Source of the DNA: an uncultured Eubacteriales bacterium | GTDB lineage: Bacteria > Bacillota > Clostridia > Christensenellales > Borkfalkiaceae | Assembly: GCA_900540805.1 (NCBI GenBank) | Contig: UQHL01000002.1 | Location: 177,821 to 241,820, forward strand | Reading direction: 5' to 3' | Length of the DNA stretch: 64,000 bases | Part shown: positions 61,265-64,000 of the stretch, one piece after another | How the letters are laid out: each line of letters opens with the position of its first letter | How positions within the stretch are numbered: the first letter of the stretch is position 1 | Made by a program: the position numbers and the translations under genes | Notes under the pieces: model-generated | The model's input: only the letters and a program-made list of their open reading frames with translations | Told to the model about the DNA's origin: nothing | Database searches by the model: none

Positions 61265-63603
61265 ATACCGATAAACTCGTCGAAGTAAAGATCGACGTCC
61301 GTTCCGTTTACCTGGCACCAGAAGTATCCGGCAGCCGAATAACAATCCGCGTTGGATTTTATCTGAGCCAATATATCGGCCGTCGAAATCTCTATTACGT
61401 TGTATCCCGCGGTAAGGTCATAAATCTTGTTCAAAAAGGCAAACTGACAGGCGTTTTTGCTGTAAATAACAAGCTTAAAAGATTCATAGGCGCTCCAATC
61501 GCTTTCTGTCAGAACGGCTCCGTCCTTTTTCATCATCAAAGGAAGCTTCGCCCAATCCGCCGATTCCGCCGTAACGCGGAAAGCGTGACCCTTCAGCGCG
61601 TGAGTTGTCGTCAAGCCCTCGCTGTCCTTAAAAAACCAGGTGTCTATCGCGGTGGCGCTTTCAAAATCCTGCAACACGTCGTATTCTTTGTCCGTGGGAT
61701 AATAATTTTTTAATTCGTCGGGCTGCTCCGGTTCGGGAACATGGTCTTCGGGATAGACGCCGATAATGCAATCCACATAGACCGTACCCGTCGTCAGCTG
61801 AAAATAAAATCCGCCCGTACTGTCATAAACATTCTCCGCCTTTGCGATTTCGGCTATTATTTCCTGCGACGTAATCTTAATGACGTTAGGTCCCAGTTGC
61901 AGATAATTGGTTTTGCCGTAAAAATCAAATCTCGCCCCTTCGCAATCCGCATATACGTAAGCCTGAATATACGCATATTTTTCCCAATCTTTCGTTTCCA
62001 GACGCTTTCCGTTTTTCAGAAGCTTCATTACGACGCAGCAATCCGCCGAGGTCGTGGAAAGTCGGACGGATTTTTCACCGTTCATGGCGTGGTCCGTTTC
62101 GAAACTGTTTTCTACAGTACTCCAATCGACGCCGCCGCCCTCGAAATCCTGTAAAATGTCATAGTCCCGAGCGGCGGGGAAATAGTCCGATTTTTCCGTA
62201 TCGGGGATATCCGCCCTGGGAAGAACCTCCACTTCTACCGTTTTCGTACCGACGTTTCCGCTCTTATCCGTCGCCGTATAGACGATTTTATATTCTTCGT
62301 TTTCCCGGACGATATACGTCCCCGCGATAGCTTCCGCCGTGATGTCCGCACCCGATTTATTCGTCACGATACAGGATACGGGGATTTTTTCCATGCTGTT
62401 GTCATAGGCGACCGCGGTAGGAACGAACATTTTTCTTCCCACCTGGAAAGAGAGCTTGTCGTGAGGCGCCTGGATTCCCAGATCGACGGTGGGCGCCTTT
62501 GTATCTTCCGTATAATTGTCGAAGATACCGATCAGATTATCCACCCAAACCGAACCGTTTTCGGATTTCACCTGAAACCAAAGATATTTCAAATCGTAAT
62601 ATTCCGCTCTTGCCGTGGAAGGAACTCGCCCGTTGGGATACTGGGAATCCAGCTCCTCTTTCGTGATCGTAACGATGTTTTTTCCCTCGGAAAGGGTGTA
62701 TCTTTTATTCAGGAGATAAAAGCCCTCGTCGGAGGTATCCATATCCACATCGGAATACACCGTGATCTGGAGCTTATCGAAGCCGCCGAGATCGTAATAT
62801 TCGGGATACACGGCGATCATCTGCCACCCGTTATTGCATGTGACTTTCAGCGCTTTGCCTTCGACGGCGTGCTCGGAAACGATTTCAGAGTAATCTTCGG
62901 ACGCCCACACTTTTGAAAGGTCGTCAAAGTTTGCAAGCACCACCGATCTCACACATTCTATGACGACCGGCGTTTCCGTCCGATTTCCGAATTTATCCGT
63001 TGCCGCGTAAATGACGGTATATTCGCCGTATTCTTCCGCCAAGAAAGTATCGGCAGCCCCTCCTTCGCCTTTCGTGACGGAAACTTCGGCGTCGCCGAAC
63101 ATGACTTTATAGCCCCCGTCGGTCACTTCTTCGCTCTTGTCCGTCCACGTCGCGGCGGGAACGGAAACCGTCGCGCCTTTTTTGACCGTCATATTATTGG
63201 CGGACGCGGGAAGAGAAATTTCCGGCCCCTTCGTATCCGAAACCTGAACGTTTAGGGTTTTAACGATCTTTTCCTCGCCCTCTCCGGCGGAAAAGGTAAC
63301 TACATAACCGTTCATATCGGTAGCGGAGAATCTCGTTCCACGCCCTTGAAGCTCCACTTCTTCCCCTTTGGAATCTTTTACGCTGACCGCTACGGCAATC
63401 TCCTTACCTCCTTTTTTCGCCGTGACCTCGGGGATATCGAACCTTTCCCCCAGCTCCGCCGTCGCCGTTTCAGGCAACTCCGACATTTCGATCGTCATCG
63501 AACTCTCCGACTGCTGTTGACTCGTGCTTATTTCTCCACCCGTGCACGACGCAAATACCAGCGCGGAAACCGCCAGCAATAAAGCTGTTAAAAATTTTCT
63601 CAT
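61240..63603 (-). CDS. Secreted lipoprotein with Ig-like and three carbohydrate-binding-like modules
   Basis: A 787-residue lipoprotein; lipobox FASC at residues 17-20. Ig-like/HYR domains cover about 35-210 and 365-460 (YTVIYAATDKFGNRTETPVV; YKIVYTATDKSGNVGTKTV). Three related beta-sandwich modules of about 130 residues follow the pattern DxLQDFE..., W/F-rich core, FxxNKIYxLxxGxNVIxIT and end IGIYP: about 213-345, 505-635 and 650-785. They resemble carbohydrate-binding modules; no catalytic motif was found. AAGGAGG precedes the ATG. A TATAAT at 63633-63638 has no -35 match, so the promoter may need an activator. Its 3' end overlaps the araC frame by 25 bases. Confidence 0.82.
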   Translation of the reverse strand: MRKFLTALLLAVSALVFASCTGGEISTSQQQSESSMTIEMSELPETATAELGERFDIPEVTAKKGGKEIAVAVSVKDSKGEEVELQGRGTRFSATDMNGYVVTFSAGEGEEKIVKTLNVQVSDTKGPEISLPASANNMTVKKGATVSVPAATWTDKSEEVTDGGYKVMFGDAEVSVTKGEGGAADTFLAEEYGEYTVIYAATDKFGNRTETPVVIECVRSVVLANFDDLSKVWASEDYSEIVSEHAVEGKALKVTCNNGWQMIAVYPEYYDLGGFDKLQITVYSDVDMDTSDEGFYLLNKRYTLSEGKNIVTITKEELDSQYPNGRVPSTARAEYYDLKYLWFQVKSENGSVWVDNLIGIFDNYTEDTKAPTVDLGIQAPHDKLSFQVGRKMFVPTAVAYDNSMEKIPVSCIVTNKSGADITAEAIAGTYIVRENEEYKIVYTATDKSGNVGTKTVEVEVLPRADIPDTEKSDYFPAARDYDILQDFEGGGVDWSTVENSFETDHAMNGEKSVRLSTTSADCCVVMKLLKNGKRLETKDWEKYAYIQAYVYADCEGARFDFYGKTNYLQLGPNVIKITSQEIIAEIAKAENVYDSTGGFYFQLTTGTVYVDCIIGVYPEDHVPEPEQPDELKNYYPTDKEYDVLQDFESATAIDTWFFKDSEGLTTTHALKGHAFRVTAESADWAKLPLMMKKDGAVLTESDWSAYESFKLVIYSKNACQFAFLNKIYDLTAGYNVIEISTADILAQIKSNADCYSAAGYFWCQVNGTDVDLYFDEFIGIYPAAPQE

Positions 63604-63891
63604 GTCTTCCTCCTTATGGATTTTATGCTTTTATTATAATCTCATCTGTTGTACTTTTATAGGATTATCGTATCTAAAAATTGTAAAATCATTCTTTTAT
63701 AAAAATTTTGCGTCCAAAATTCCGTCAAAAGTATTCTGTATTAAGTTATGCAACACCGACAAAATTAAAGCCGGAAATTCCAAATATTCTTTCGAAAACA
63801 CACAAGCGAGCTCCTATTCCCTTAATTCTTCATCGAGTATCAACTCCGATCGATTTTGAAATTTTTATCTAAAATTAATTGCTTACAAAAA
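63604..63891. other. Upstream region of the carbohydrate-binding-like lipoprotein gene
   Basis: Besides the ribosome site and a TATAAT (complement of 63633-63638) there is the 12-mer TACAATTTTTAG (minus strand, 63674-63685), also present in the araC/permease intergenic region (60189-60200). I see no gene between 63686 and 63891. Confidence 0.5.
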
Positions 63892-64000
63892 AAGCGCTGA
63901 CTTAAGGTCATTTTACCAAAAATCAGCGCTTGAATTCGTTTTTGCAATCATAACCACCAGTAAACTGGTGGTTTGCATAACCCCTAAAAGGGGATAATAC
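63892..64000. mobile_element. Possible end of an IS200/IS605-type element
   Basis: Three consecutive hairpins: AAGCGCTGA/TCAGCGCTT (63892-63900, 63923-63931), a perfect 10-bp stem AACCACCAGT/ACTGGTGGTT with a 2-base loop (63952-63973), and CCCCT/AGGGG (63981-63993). A subterminal CCACC-AGT hairpin followed by a small CCCC/GGGG hairpin and GATAATAC is what I recall from leaders of clostridial IS200-like elements. The transposase gene would lie beyond the right edge, so this cannot be confirmed here. Confidence 0.4.

Overview
The window looks like a chromosome segment of an uncultured Gram-positive gut bacterium of the class Clostridia. This rests on near-consensus sigma-A promoters, strong AGGAGG ribosome sites, many lipobox lipoproteins with no outer-membrane genes, BspA-type (LRR_5) and Listeria-Bacteroides (InlB B-repeat) surface proteins, a truncated clostridial-type KdpD and an AraC-controlled Gram-positive sugar locus. 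The taxonomy is inference; no rRNA or tRNA gene was seen. Almost every gene lies on the minus strand. Exceptions are a phosphoglucomutase gene and an araC-type regulator.

Left part (1-7.9 kb): a potassium locus. kdpD-kdpE encode a short sensor kinase and response regulator, followed by a terminator. Next come an aspartate kinase gene and a kdp transport operon: a TPR protein, kdpF, an SH3-like small protein and kdpA, cut by the window edge, joined by ATGA overlaps. An AraD-like aldolase with altered metal ligands and a divergently transcribed phosphoglucomutase follow. A two-way terminator separates the latter from the next operon.

Peptide operon (24.7-7.9 kb, read right to left): a 2437-residue surface subtilisin with PA, Ig-like and LRR_5 domains, an InlB-repeat lipoprotein, a 901-residue peptide-binding lipoprotein, OppB, OppC, OppD, OppF and a small tail-anchored protein. 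The layout suggests extracellular proteolysis coupled to peptide uptake.

MoxR operon (40.4-24.9 kb, right to left): a DUF4175-like membrane protein, MoxR ATPase, DUF58, BatA-like and double-VWA proteins, followed by two large LRR_5/InlB lipoproteins. A consensus promoter with an operator-like palindrome stands in front. Upstream is a separate giant gene for a 2931-residue LRR_5 lipoprotein with its own consensus promoter and a nine-base G tract in its N-terminal coding region. My leading hypothesis for an undescribed system is that the MoxR/VWA module serves the assembly or display of these large surface lipoproteins.

Right part (60.1-50.2 kb, right to left): a sugar ABC transporter with a glycosidase-like lipoprotein, an ADP-ribosylglycohydrolase-family protein, a GH20 enzyme, an Asp-box beta-propeller enzyme and a PnuC-like transporter, ending in a clear terminator. 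A divergent araC gene, probably leaderless, carries an 11-base C tract and reads through a terminator hairpin into the 3' end of a carbohydrate-binding-like lipoprotein gene. The right edge carries hairpins resembling the end of an IS200/IS605 element.
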